NCBI GenBank assembly: GCA_965200765.1
Contig: OZ241380.1
Span: forward strand, 1,240,001-1,304,000
Source of the DNA: G965200765 sp965200765
GTDB taxonomy: Bacteria; Pseudomonadota; Gammaproteobacteria; Arenicellales; JAJDZL01
DNA: 64,000 nucleotides
Reading direction: 5' to 3'
Part shown: positions 54,685 to 63,662 of the stretch, piece by piece
Layout: every line of letters begins with the position of its first letter
How positions within the stretch are numbered: the first letter of the stretch is position 1
Translations under genes and position numbers: made by a program
The notes under the pieces: generated by a model
What the model saw: the letters and a program-made list of their open reading frames with translations, nothing else
Database searches by the model: none
Told to the model about the DNA's origin: nothing

Positions 54685-56433
54685 ATGGTTGATCAAAAAC
54701 TTGCAAAGCCGAAGCGAACCCGGCAGATTGCTGAAAGGGAAACTTCAAGTGAGCAACTGAGTCCGGATTTGGACCCTGTGCTGGACAGGGTTTACCGCAA
54801 TCGCGGGTTAAAGCACCGAAGCGAACTGGACTATTCTCTCAGTGGGCTGTATCCGCCACAGGGTTTGTCCGGATTGGATGATGCAGTAGAAATCATCATT
54901 GAAGCGATTCAGGCAGATGCCCGGATTGTTGTTGCCGGTGACTATGACGCAGATGGTGCTACGGGTTGTTCGCTCGGTTGTCTGGCATTGAGGGCATTTG
55001 GTTCTCGCAATACTGTTTACGCGGCACCAGACCGGAATTTGTTCGGCTATGGACTTACAGTAAAATTTGTTCGATTTCTGTCGGAAATGCAACCTGACTT
55101 GATAATTACTGTAGACAACGGTATAGGGAGTGTCGATGGAATCAAGCTAGCCAATCAAATGGGGATCACTGTAATTGTCACAGATCATCACCTTCCCGGA
55201 GAGGTGATTCCGTCGGCTGATGCCATCGTTAATCCGCGTATGCCAGGCGACCAGTTCAAGAGTAAAAATCTTGCCGGTGTGGGTGTATTGTTTTATGTGC
55301 TTTCTGTTGTTCGTACAAAGCTTGTCCAGTCAGGCTGGTTCGAAAGAGAGGGGATTTCAGTTCCAAATATGGCCGATTATCTGGATTTGGTTGCCGTCGG
55401 GACAATAGCCGATGTTGTACCGCTTGATTACAACAACCGGATTCTGGTTCAACAAGGCTTGGACCGGATCAACGCTGGTCGATGCCGTTATGGAATTCGT
55501 TTGCTTCTGGAGCTCGGAGGACGGAAAATCGGCAAGATTGTTGCCGAGGACTTGGCGTTTCAGGCAGGACCCAGATTGAATGCTGCCGGACGGCTTGGGG
55601 ACATCACGGTTGGAATTCAATGCTTGGTGGGCACCAACCGTCGCGAGGTTGAGAATTTGGTCACGCAACTGAACAGTTTGAATATAAAACGACAGGAGAT
55701 GCAGCGAAACGACGTAGAGGTTGCTCTGAAAGTGGTTGAGCAACTGGAGAGTAAAGATAGCAATGTTCTGAGAGGACATTGTCTGTATAAATCTGAATGG
55801 CATTTGGGAATTGTTGGACTGTTGGCACAAAAAGTCCGGGATGAAACCGGAAAACCAACAATCGCATTTGCTCCAGCTAGCGAGGGACAGATACGCGGTT
55901 CGTGTCGCTCAGTACCGGAAGTAAATATCCGTGACTTGCTGGCAAACATAGCGATCAATCATCCGGATTTGATACTTGTATTTGGGGGACACGCCATGGC
56001 CGCCGGATTGACGCTGAAAGAGGAATCCTTTCTGACCTTCAAAACTGAATACGAGGAAGAACTGGCCCGTTTGCTGGGCGATAAGCAATTGGATGAGACA
56101 ATCCACACCGACGGAAAACTTGAAACCTTTGATTTGAAACTGGCTCAAATGCTACGAGAAGGCGGACCTTGGGGACAAGGCTTTCCGGCACCGCAATTTG
56201 AAGGTGTATTCAAGATTGAAGAATGTGAACCGCTGGTCGGGGGGCATTTGAAATTCCGGGTTCAATCCGAAAACAATCGCAACCTGAAAGCAATCTATTT
56301 CGGTTTTACAAGAGATTTTGAAAAAATTCCAAATCCTGCCACTTACTACCGAATGGTGTTTAAGTTGGAGTTGAATGAATTCCAAGGGCAACTGATGACA
56401 CAGTTGCGCACAATCTACATGGAACCAGTGTAG
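54685..56433 (+). CDS. recJ: Single-strand-specific 5'-3' exonuclease RecJ
   Basis: DHH-family nuclease for RecF-pathway recombination and mismatch repair, 582 residues. Motifs in order: VVAGDYDADGATG, TVDNGIGS, VTDHHLPG with the DHH residues, NPRMPGDQ, then DHHA1 (FGGHAMAAGLTL). The C-terminal OB-fold region is present (GGHLKFRVQSENNRNLKAI). It starts 10 bases after the hom stop, so both are probably on one transcript. Confidence 0.95.
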   Translation: MVDQKLAKPKRTRQIAERETSSEQLSPDLDPVLDRVYRNRGLKHRSELDYSLSGLYPPQGLSGLDDAVEIIIEAIQADARIVVAGDYDADGATGCSLGCLALRAFGSRNTVYAAPDRNLFGYGLTVKFVRFLSEMQPDLIITVDNGIGSVDGIKLANQMGITVIVTDHHLPGEVIPSADAIVNPRMPGDQFKSKNLAGVGVLFYVLSVVRTKLVQSGWFEREGISVPNMADYLDLVAVGTIADVVPLDYNNRILVQQGLDRINAGRCRYGIRLLLELGGRKIGKIVAEDLAFQAGPRLNAAGRLGDITVGIQCLVGTNRREVENLVTQLNSLNIKRQEMQRNDVEVALKVVEQLESKDSNVLRGHCLYKSEWHLGIVGLLAQKVRDETGKPTIAFAPASEGQIRGSCRSVPEVNIRDLLANIAINHPDLILVFGGHAMAAGLTLKEESFLTFKTEYEEELARLLGDKQLDETIHTDGKLETFDLKLAQMLREGGPWGQGFPAPQFEGVFKIEECEPLVGGHLKFRVQSENNRNLKAIYFGFTRDFEKIPNPATYYRMVFKLELNEFQGQLMTQLRTIYMEPV

Positions 56434-56483
56434 CCAATTCGGTTATGCTCACTGATATGACTAACAATTGAAAGGGATAGATT

Positions 56484-57344
56484 GTGATTCTAACGTTTGA
56501 TATTGAGACAGTTCCAGACGAGAGAGCGGGGAAGCAGCTTTACAAACTGGACGGAATCAACCATGAAGATGTTGCCAAAGCAATGCTGGCTTCGCGGCGA
56601 TTGAAAGTGCCCGATACAGATTTCTTGCCCTTGCATATGCATCGTGTAGTGGCTATATCAGTAGCACTTCGATGGGATGAAGAAAAATTTTCTGTAACGT
56701 CACTCGGCGTCGATGACTCGACTGACAAGGAAGAGAATCCGGATGAAAAGAAGATCATTGAGCACTTTTTCAGAGGAATTGAAACACGTACACCGATATT
56801 GGTTTCATGGAACGGCAACTCCTTTGATTTGCCCGTGATTCAATATCGGGCAATGGTTCATTCCATACCTTCCAGGATCTACTGGGATACCGGCAAATTC
56901 AGCAATGACTTCCGTTACAACAACTACATGAATCGCTACCATGAGCGACATGTTGATATTATGGATTTGCTGGCACGCAATCAACTCAGAGCCGCCGCGG
57001 CCTTGCATGAGATAGCAGTTTTGTTGGGTTTTCCGGGGAAGATGGGGCTGGATAACAAGCTTGTTTTCGAGACATTTCTCAAAGGTAAAGTCAAAAAAAT
57101 CAGGAATTACTGTGAAATTGATGTGCTCAACACCTACCTGGTGTATCGTCGATTGCAGTTTGTTCGCGGTCACGACAGTCGTGAACAGTATGAGCAAGAA
57201 ATTGAAATTGTGCGCAACTGGCTAAAGCAGGCAGGCAAAGAAAAGAAGCATTTCAAGAAATTTCTTGATGAATGGAACAAGGCTGACAATCAATCGTCCG
57301 CCAATTCAAATCAGAATTCAGTAAAAGAACAGCAATCTGAATGA
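56484..57344 (+). CDS. PolB-like 3'-5' exonuclease (DEDD family)
   Basis: 286 residues from GTG 56484. Exo I LTFDIETVPDE, exo II region VSWNGNSFDLPVIQYRAM, and the exo III-like part HEIAVLLGFPGKMGLD ... YCEIDVLNTYLVYRRLQF match the predicted 3'-5' exonuclease family related to the proofreading domain of DNA polymerase B. Natural substrate unknown. It overlaps the start of rlmD by 4 bases, so coupled translation with an rRNA methyltransferase is likely; recJ lies upstream. Confidence 0.85.
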   Translation: MILTFDIETVPDERAGKQLYKLDGINHEDVAKAMLASRRLKVPDTDFLPLHMHRVVAISVALRWDEEKFSVTSLGVDDSTDKEENPDEKKIIEHFFRGIETRTPILVSWNGNSFDLPVIQYRAMVHSIPSRIYWDTGKFSNDFRYNNYMNRYHERHVDIMDLLARNQLRAAAALHEIAVLLGFPGKMGLDNKLVFETFLKGKVKKIRNYCEIDVLNTYLVYRRLQFVRGHDSREQYEQEIEIVRNWLKQAGKEKKHFKKFLDEWNKADNQSSANSNQNSVKEQQSE

Positions 57345-58669
57345 GTAGCTCTACGTCTGTCAACACCGGGCAGACCGTTTCCATTCATTCCTATACACAT
57401 GACGGCCGCGGCGTGGCAACATTGCCAGACAACCGCAAAGTTTTCGTAACCGGTGCACTTGTTGGCGAGCAGGTGATACTTCGAAATCTCAAGCGCAGAC
57501 GCAACTACTTTACTGCTGACACAGATAGCGTCGAAATCGCTTCAGCGAAGCGCGCGGTGCCGCCTTGCGAGTTTTTTGGAACTTGCGGCGGTTGCCAGCT
57601 TCAGCACATGTCCAATCAAACCCAGTTGGAAGTCAAGGAAACTTTGTTGATTGAATCATTGGACCGGCTTGCGGGTATCTCAGACGTGAATTTATTGTCT
57701 CCGATACAAGCCGGATCGACTTGGCATTATCGACGCAAGGCTCGTTTGGGTGTGCGCTTCGTACCGAAAAAAGGGGGAATTCTGGTTGGATTTAGAGAAC
57801 GTGCAAGCAGTTTTGTTACGGATCTGAGTTTTTGTCACACTCTGGTACCACCATTGAACGATTGCATGCCGAAACTGAAAACAACAATTTCCCGCTTGTC
57901 TGCTCCGAATCGACTCCCGCAAGTTGAAGTCGCAGCTGGCGACAACCACACTGCCTATGTGTTTCGTCATTTGACAGAGTTGACTGCGGCGGATTTGAAT
58001 GAGATTCAAATGTTTGGAGAAGCAACCAACGCTTTGGTGTACCTGCAACCCGGTGGTATTGAATCATTAACAGCCTTGTATCCCAAGCAACCGCCACCAC
58101 TGTTTTATCGTTTGAACAACTTCAACTTGTCAATTGAATTCGGGCCGCTTGATTTTGTTCAGGTCAACGGTGCGGTGAATCAAGCAATGATTGACCAAGC
58201 GGTGGAATGGATTTCACCCGAAGCAGGGGATTGTGTTCTGGACTTGTTTTGCGGTGTTGGGAATATTACTTTGGCACTAGCGCGCAAAACTGGTTCCGTA
58301 ATTGGAATTGAAGGTTCCGCGAGTCTGGTTGCCAAGGCAAAACAGAATGCAATTTTGAACAAAATCAGCAATGCCCGGTTTCTCGTTGCCGATCTCGAAC
58401 ATGTTGCATTGCAGAGTTTGACAAGAGACAAACACATCAATACCATCGTGCTTGACCCGCCTCGGTCCGGTGCCTTGAATGTTGTAAAGTCAATGCAAGA
58501 TTTGCCGAATGTACGCAAGATACTCTATATTTCCTGCAATCCCGAAACTCTCGCGAGAGATGCCGGAATCTTGGTCAATTGTCACAAATTCAAGCTACAG
58601 TCCGTTTCGCTGGTTGACATGTTTCCCCATACATCGCATTCCGAGGCGATGGCAATGTTCACTTGCTGA
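57341..58669 (+). CDS. rlmD: 23S rRNA (uracil1939-C5)-methyltransferase
   Basis: SAM-dependent methyltransferase for 23S rRNA U1939, 442 residues. N-terminal TRAM domain (VSIHSYTHDGRGVATLPDNRKVFVTGAL), a four-cysteine Fe-S motif (CEFFGTCGGCQLQH plus a later Cys), the SAM loop VLDLFCGVGNITLALA, and the catalytic Cys in KILYISCNPETLARD. It ends 11 bases inside the convergent rne gene. Confidence 0.94.
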   Translation: MSSSTSVNTGQTVSIHSYTHDGRGVATLPDNRKVFVTGALVGEQVILRNLKRRRNYFTADTDSVEIASAKRAVPPCEFFGTCGGCQLQHMSNQTQLEVKETLLIESLDRLAGISDVNLLSPIQAGSTWHYRRKARLGVRFVPKKGGILVGFRERASSFVTDLSFCHTLVPPLNDCMPKLKTTISRLSAPNRLPQVEVAAGDNHTAYVFRHLTELTAADLNEIQMFGEATNALVYLQPGGIESLTALYPKQPPPLFYRLNNFNLSIEFGPLDFVQVNGAVNQAMIDQAVEWISPEAGDCVLDLFCGVGNITLALARKTGSVIGIEGSASLVAKAKQNAILNKISNARFLVADLEHVALQSLTRDKHINTIVLDPPRSGALNVVKSMQDLPNVRKILYISCNPETLARDAGILVNCHKFKLQSVSLVDMFPHTSHSEAMAMFTC

Positions 58670-60686
58670 CTCTTGGTTGCTGTCGTTTCTCCACTGGATT
58701 CCGGTTGCCTGAAACTTCACGATTCTGTGGTGTTCTTCTCGGGCGATTGCCAGATGCAGATTGAGGGTGTCTTGGTCCTGATGATTTCGAACTGCTTGGG
58801 TATCTGCGTGTTGGTCTTGAATCTTGCGGTTTGGTCTCCGACCGTTTGCTTGATGCATGTCTCGTTGAATGAGGTCGCTGATTGCTTCTCCGATTGGAAG
58901 TCGAACTGGTCCTCGAAGACTGCGGTCTGCGTTGCCTCTGAGACTTGTTTCGATTGCCGCTTGCAGCAGAAGCCTTTTGGGACTTTTCTACCTGAATGTC
59001 ACTTTCTTTTTCGCCAAAGAAAATTCGTTTTAACTTCGTCCCAAAAGAATCATTGACTTCTTTAACCGGTGGCAATGAAACCAGTGTCTCATCTATAGTG
59101 ACTGCCGGGCGTCTCTCCACATTCTTTCCGGTAAGAAATGTAAATTTTTCTTTGGGCTTGTCATCGTAGGACAGCGAGTAGCTGAACTGACCTTCCTTTT
59201 CAGCCAAATCATCCGCGCCCAAGCGCACAATTTGATAGTCCGGCGACAAAATGGAGGGGTTGGGAATAATGATAATCCGGGTACCAAGTTGCTTTTCAAT
59301 GTGATTGATTTCATAACGTTTTTCATTCAACAAAAACGTAGAAATTTCAATTGGCAGATGGGCATGAATCAATTCAGTGTTTTCTTTCAGTGCGTCTTCT
59401 TCCAAAATTCGCAGAATGCTCAACGCCGCGGATGGTACGCTACGTATGAATCCGCGACCCTTGCAACGGGGGCAAGAATGGTGACTGGCATCTTCAATCG
59501 ATGAGCGAAGTCGCTGTCGAGACATTTCCAGCAGCCCGAATCTGGAAATTTTCCCAACCTGCACGCGTGCACGATCATGCCGAAGTGCATCTACAAGCTG
59601 TTTTTCCACGGACCGCTTGTTTTTCATCGACGACATATCGATCAAGTCGATCACAATCAGTCCACCAACGTCCCGAACACGCAATTGCTTGGCAATTTGT
59701 TCAACCGCTTCAATATTGGTCTCAAAGGCAGTTTCTTCAATATCTGCACCTTTGGTTGAACGGGCAGAATTGACATCAATGGTAGCCAGTGCTTCCGTTT
59801 GGTCGAAAATGATTGATCCGCCATTCGGAAGATCGACTCTGCGTTGAAACGCACCTTCGATTTGGTGTTCCACCTGAAAACGGGAAAAGAGCGGGATGTT
59901 ATCACTGTAGTGTCGAACCGTTACATTGGAGTTCGGCATAACATCCTTGACAAATTTTCTTGTATTCTCCCAGATTTCCTTGTCGTCTACCAGTATCTGG
60001 GTGATGTCCTCGCGCATATAATCGCGCAAGGCACGCACAATCAAGCTGCTTTCCTGAAAAAGCAGGCAAGGTTCTTTCTGTTCATCTGCGGCTTTTTCGA
60101 TTGCTTTCCACAAATTCAACAAGTACTTGAGGTCGCTCTGAAAATTGTCAGACGTTTGACCAATTCCAGCAGTTCGTGCGATGATCGAATGTTCTTCGGG
60201 AATTTCAATCTGCTTGACAATTTCCCTGAGTTCGTAGCGATCTCCGCCTTCAATTTGCCGTGAAATGCCTCCGCCGCGAGGATTGTGCGGGAGCAATACC
60301 AGAAATCGCCCGGCGAGACTGATAAAAGTTGTGAGGGCAGCGCCTTTATTGCCGCGCTCCTCTTTCTCAACCTGAACAATCAGAGTGTCGCCGACATTGA
60401 TGACATCCTGAATTTTGACCTGCGCCATGGGGGTGGACGCAGAGTAATTTGAAAAGTACCTTCGGGAAACACCCTTGATGGAAAGAAACCCTTGACGGGA
60501 GGAGCCGTAGTCAACAAAAACAGCCTCCAGTCCTGGTTCAATTTTCGTTACTTTCCCTTTGTATATATTGCCTTTTTTGCTATCGTTGTTGATAAAATCA
60601 ATGTCGAGATCAATAAGATTTTGACCGTCGACGACGGCGACGCGCAACTCTTCTGAATGAGTTGCATTGAATAACATTCGTTTCAT
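58659..60686 (-). CDS. rne: Ribonuclease E
   Basis: Endoribonuclease of mRNA decay and rRNA/tRNA processing, 675 residues, shorter than E. coli RNase E (1,061). The catalytic half is intact: S1 domain (GNIYKGKVTKIEPGLEAVFVDYG), the 5' sensor, DNase-I-like catalytic acids in IDVNSA and IVIDLIDM, and the zinc-link CPRCKGRG. The tail after about residue 545 is a low-complexity basic Ser/Arg/Gln/Pro segment (RPHSTRHASSKRSETK), probably RNA-binding and a poor, shortened version of the degradosome scaffold. RNase G is an alternative name, but the basic tail favours RNase E. Convergent with rlmD. Confidence 0.93.
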   Translation of the reverse strand: MKRMLFNATHSEELRVAVVDGQNLIDLDIDFINNDSKKGNIYKGKVTKIEPGLEAVFVDYGSSRQGFLSIKGVSRRYFSNYSASTPMAQVKIQDVINVGDTLIVQVEKEERGNKGAALTTFISLAGRFLVLLPHNPRGGGISRQIEGGDRYELREIVKQIEIPEEHSIIARTAGIGQTSDNFQSDLKYLLNLWKAIEKAADEQKEPCLLFQESSLIVRALRDYMREDITQILVDDKEIWENTRKFVKDVMPNSNVTVRHYSDNIPLFSRFQVEHQIEGAFQRRVDLPNGGSIIFDQTEALATIDVNSARSTKGADIEETAFETNIEAVEQIAKQLRVRDVGGLIVIDLIDMSSMKNKRSVEKQLVDALRHDRARVQVGKISRFGLLEMSRQRLRSSIEDASHHSCPRCKGRGFIRSVPSAALSILRILEEDALKENTELIHAHLPIEISTFLLNEKRYEINHIEKQLGTRIIIIPNPSILSPDYQIVRLGADDLAEKEGQFSYSLSYDDKPKEKFTFLTGKNVERRPAVTIDETLVSLPPVKEVNDSFGTKLKRIFFGEKESDIQVEKSQKASAASGNRNKSQRQRRPQSSRTSSTSNRRSNQRPHSTRHASSKRSETKPQDSRPTRRYPSSSKSSGPRHPQSASGNRPRRTPQNREVSGNRNPVEKRQQPRVSK

Positions 60687-61137
60687 TGGAAAAATCCTCT
60701 ATGCAAATCACAAACTGAATCTCATGCGCGAACGCGTACAAAGCTTCAAGGCTTTGAGATAATCCAAACATTAGTGTGGTTCGGTAATGATTCAATTGCG
60801 ATATTTGTTCAGTTGTTCAATTCATGCACGCTAACGAAATCGGTAAGAGTGCAGTAGCATAATTCTTCGTTGGCAAGCCAATTCCGCATTGCCACGACTG
60901 AGCGAAGTTCTGTAAGTGTAGTCTCCAAAAACTCGACGCTATGTTAGTATAAGGGGATTATATTGGAGAACAGCATACCTCGCTGTCCACAGGAAAAATA
61001 TAATTCCCGGACTGATCATGCTCTAGGTTGACTTGGCAAGTCTTGTGCAAGTTCAGCAGACTGCCGCGACATCCAAGTATCATGAATTATACACAAATTT
61101 GAAATCAATTCGTCGGAATTTCCTTAAGAATTATTCA
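60687..61137. promoter_or_regulatory. Divergent region between rne and rluC
   Basis: 451 bases with no gene. It serves as the leader of rne on the minus strand, and the rluC promoter on the plus strand. A hairpin at 60739-60756 lies in the rne leader. Long leaders that let RNase E cleave and lower its own mRNA are known in enterobacteria; here this is by analogy only. Confidence 0.5.
60739..60756 (-). promoter_or_regulatory. Hairpin in the rne leader
   Basis: CAAAGC-CTTGAA-GCTTTG on the rne strand: a perfect 6-bp stem with a 6-base loop, about 50 bases upstream of the rne start. Position resembles leader hairpins used in RNase E autoregulation. Confidence 0.4.
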
Positions 61138-62076
61138 ATGAAGGCGAACCATAAAGCCCGGGTTCTGGTGATTGATGCCAATTCAGAAGGACGACGACTT
61201 GACAATTTTCTGATTTCACGCTTATCGAACATCCCGCACAGTCGCATCTACAAGTTGATCAGAACCGGTCAGGTACGCATCAACGGCGGTCGTTCCAAAC
61301 CGAAACAGAGACTCTTTTCAGGTGATTCTGTACGGATTCCCCCGGTGTTTCAAGCTGAAAAAACAAAAACTGTCGCTCCTTCCCCGGCACTGGCCGATGC
61401 AATCGATCAAATCTTGCATGAAGACGATGACATCGTTGTCATTGACAAGCCGGCCGGAGTTGCAGTACATTCCGGTTCGCGGCACAATACAGGGGTCATT
61501 GAAGCTCTTCGCACCTTGCGGCCTGATTTCAAATACATTGAACTGGTACACCGTCTGGATAAAGACACGTCCGGAATTCTGGTTTTGGCAAAGAATGAGC
61601 GAGCACTAAGAAAACTGCATGCAATTTGGCGCGGAGAAGGGGAGAAGTCAATCACAAAAATTTATTTAGCTCTTGTCCAAGGAACCTTGGAGACTCAAAG
61701 CCGAAAAGTTGACCTTCCATTGAATCGCCGCCGGGACACTGAAAATAGGCGAGGTGATTCCATTGCAATCAGTGAGTTCAAACCTGCAATGGCATTTGCA
61801 GAGTGTACGCTTGTTGAAATTGATTTGGTAACCGGCAAAACACATCAGGCACGGCGCCATGCCCAGCTTATTGGACATCCAATCGCCGGCGATCGACGCT
61901 ACGGCGACTGGCAGTTTAATCGGGATATGCGAAAATATGGGCTAGCCCGCATGTTTTTGCACGCGAGTGCCTTGCAATTGCTCCATCCCGGTACAAACAA
62001 GTTGGTTGTGCTTGAATCGAAATTGCCATTAGACTTAACATCTGTAATTGAAAATTTGCAGATTGGACAGAATTGA
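61138..62076 (+). CDS. rluC: RluC-type 23S rRNA pseudouridine synthase
   Basis: Makes pseudouridine in 23S rRNA (positions 955, 2504 and 2580 in E. coli). 312 residues from ATG 61138; earlier in-frame starts add an unconserved extension. N-terminal S4 RNA-binding domain (RLDNFLISRLSNIPHSRIYKLIRTGQVRIN), catalytic HRLDKDTSGILVLAKN with the conserved Asp, and YLALVQG and KTHQARRHAQLIGHPI. It lies divergent from rne, the arrangement known from E. coli, which supports RluC over RluD. Confidence 0.92.
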   Translation: MKANHKARVLVIDANSEGRRLDNFLISRLSNIPHSRIYKLIRTGQVRINGGRSKPKQRLFSGDSVRIPPVFQAEKTKTVAPSPALADAIDQILHEDDDIVVIDKPAGVAVHSGSRHNTGVIEALRTLRPDFKYIELVHRLDKDTSGILVLAKNERALRKLHAIWRGEGEKSITKIYLALVQGTLETQSRKVDLPLNRRRDTENRRGDSIAISEFKPAMAFAECTLVEIDLVTGKTHQARRHAQLIGHPIAGDRRYGDWQFNRDMRKYGLARMFLHASALQLLHPGTNKLVVLESKLPLDLTSVIENLQIGQN

Positions 62077-62085
62077 GGAGGTTTC

Positions 62086-62454
62086 ATGTCTGATAAATTC
62101 ATATGCGATTCAGACGCGGTTGTTTCTGGTGGAAACGGTTTCAATTTCTATGTCGACCAGAGCGGAGTAGTAAGTTCGGCATTTTTGATTCGACACAATG
62201 AGGTTGCACACGCTTACCTGAATCGTTGCGCACACTTGTCGCTGGAATTGGATTGGGAACGCGGGGAATTTTTCGATGCTTCTGGCGAATACCTGATTTG
62301 TGCGAATCACGGTGCCATGTATGAGCCTGATACTGGCAAATGCATCAACGGTCCCTGCTATGGCGCATCACTGATTCAAATACCTGTGGTTGAAATCAAT
62401 GGGCAAGTATTGCTTGAGAATGAAGACTTGAAAGTTGTCGATAGCCCGGGTTGA
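62086..62454 (+). CDS. Rieske [2Fe-2S] protein
   Basis: 122 residues with the Rieske motifs CAHLSLELDW and CANHGAMYEPDTGKC, the two Cys-x-His pairs that hold the cluster. Reads like the small ferredoxin-type Rieske proteins used as electron carriers or Fe-S accessory subunits. GGAGG precedes ATG at good spacing. It follows rluC by 9 bases, an order seen in other gammaproteobacteria, but its redox partner is not known. Confidence 0.88.
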   Translation: MSDKFICDSDAVVSGGNGFNFYVDQSGVVSSAFLIRHNEVAHAYLNRCAHLSLELDWERGEFFDASGEYLICANHGAMYEPDTGKCINGPCYGASLIQIPVVEINGQVLLENEDLKVVDSPG

Positions 62455-62466
62455 GGCGGCGACGCA

Positions 62467-63060
62467 TCACAAAGGAAATACAGATTCTTCGGCCAGCATG
62501 TCAATGAGACGAATCAACGGCAAACCGAGCAATATGTTCGGGTCCTCACCTTCAAATTTGCTCAACAGGGCAATTCCGAGTCCTTCCGAGCGTAAACTGC
62601 CACCGCAGTCATAAGGCTGGTCTCTGTCAATGTAGTTCTCTATCACCGCGCGAGTCAATTTACGAAACTGTACCCGATAGGGTAGAACGTCCACCTGAAT
62701 TCTTCCCGTTCCGGAGTTTAGCAATGCAACACCTGTATACAAGGACACAGTTCGGCCGGATGCTTCTTCCAATTGTTTGATCGCCTGGGCGCGGTTGGGC
62801 GGCTTGCCTACTATTTCATTGTTTACGACCGCCACCTGATCGCTGCCGATAACCAGATGATTCGAATACTGATGTGCAACTTTTCTGGCTTTTTCTTCGG
62901 AAAGTCGTTGAACCAGTGCTTCAGGTGCTTCTTCCGGCCACGGCGATTCATTGATATTCGGGGCGATTGCAGTGAATTCAATACCGATTTTCGCCAATAC
63001 GCGTTTTCGAATCGTGGATGATGATGCAAGAATCAGCGGCGGTTGGGATTGAATGGACAT
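62467..63060 (-). CDS. yceF: Maf-like nucleotide pyrophosphatase (YceF type)
   Basis: 197 residues. LILASSSTIRKRVLAKIGIEFTAIAPNINESPWPEE, HLVIGSDQVAV, GKPPNRAQAIKQLEEASGRTVSLYTGVALLNS and DCGGSLRSEGLGIALLSKFEGEDPN match YceF, the Maf paralogue that removes 7-methyl-GTP from nucleotide pools; Maf-family proteins are often named septum-formation inhibitors. In E. coli its divergent neighbours are yceD-rpmF; here yceD is missing. Confidence 0.92.
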   Translation of the reverse strand: MSIQSQPPLILASSSTIRKRVLAKIGIEFTAIAPNINESPWPEEAPEALVQRLSEEKARKVAHQYSNHLVIGSDQVAVVNNEIVGKPPNRAQAIKQLEEASGRTVSLYTGVALLNSGTGRIQVDVLPYRVQFRKLTRAVIENYIDRDQPYDCGGSLRSEGLGIALLSKFEGEDPNILLGLPLIRLIDMLAEESVFPL

Positions 63061-63386
63061 TCTGGCACTTCAAGTTACAGTGAAACAGGGTGACATGCGC
63101 CGGCATTCTCATACCGGATGCAGTTGAAAACAAAAGACTCGAACCAAACAACAAAAATTGTACTGAGCATACTCAAGCATCCAAGTTTTTTTGCCTCAGA
63201 CAACAAATTTTCTGGAAAATTCACCGAGCTAGATGGCCTTGTTGGCAACTTAATTTTGACAAATCACTGGTTCAATAGTATCATTCTACGGATTTTCATT
63301 TTTGCCGGGCGCGATTCAACATCGTGTTCGGTATATTTTCTTTGTATCAAGAATCGAGTGCTTGAACCGACGATTTGAGGATCGAT
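63061..63386. other. Region between maf and rpmF, no yceD gene
   Basis: 326 bases. The only open frames are unrelated to the YceD/DUF177 family expected here. It contains the strong promoter at 63256-63284. Confidence 0.6.
63256..63284 (+). promoter_or_regulatory. Strong promoter for rpmF-plsX
   Basis: TTGACA (63256-63261), exactly 17 bases, TATCAT (63279-63284): the best sigma-70 promoter in the window. Expected start is about 63291, giving a leader of about 95 bases for rpmF. Confidence 0.8.
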
Positions 63387-63581
63387 ATGGCTGTTCCAAA
63401 GCGAAAAGTATCCAATTCAAGGCGCAATATGCGTCGTGCCCACAATTCTTTGCAAATTCCTTCGCTGTCAGAAGATCCGGAAACGGGGGAATTGCACCGG
63501 CGTCATCATGTAACCGAATCCGGCTTTTATCGGGGCCGGCGCGTGTTGCCTGAAAAACCAGTTCTTGAAGAAGAAGCCTGA
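63387..63581 (+). CDS. rpmF: 50S ribosomal protein L32
   Basis: 64 residues from ATG 63387 with TTGAGGA before it. MAVPKRKVSNSRRNMRRAHN and the LHRRHHVTESGFYRGRRV stretch are characteristic. The zinc cysteines of some L32 forms are absent, so this is the zinc-independent kind. First gene of an rpmF-plsX unit, the classic coupling of ribosomes with phospholipid synthesis. Confidence 0.95.
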   Translation: MAVPKRKVSNSRRNMRRAHNSLQIPSLSEDPETGELHRRHHVTESGFYRGRRVLPEKPVLEEEA

Positions 63582-63662
63582 GTAATTACCCTGTAATATT
63601 CTGAAATTGAAAAAGTTTCAGGTTCATACGCTGGAACTTTCAACTCACTTGTTCCTCACCAT

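Noticed and set aside
58673..59056. Plus-strand frame of 127 codons antisense to the rne tail
   Set aside because: A shadow of the low-complexity Ser/Arg-rich rne 3' region.
63118..63378. Frame of 86 codons before rpmF as a possible yceD
   Set aside because: No resemblance to DUF177, and it spans the strong promoter.
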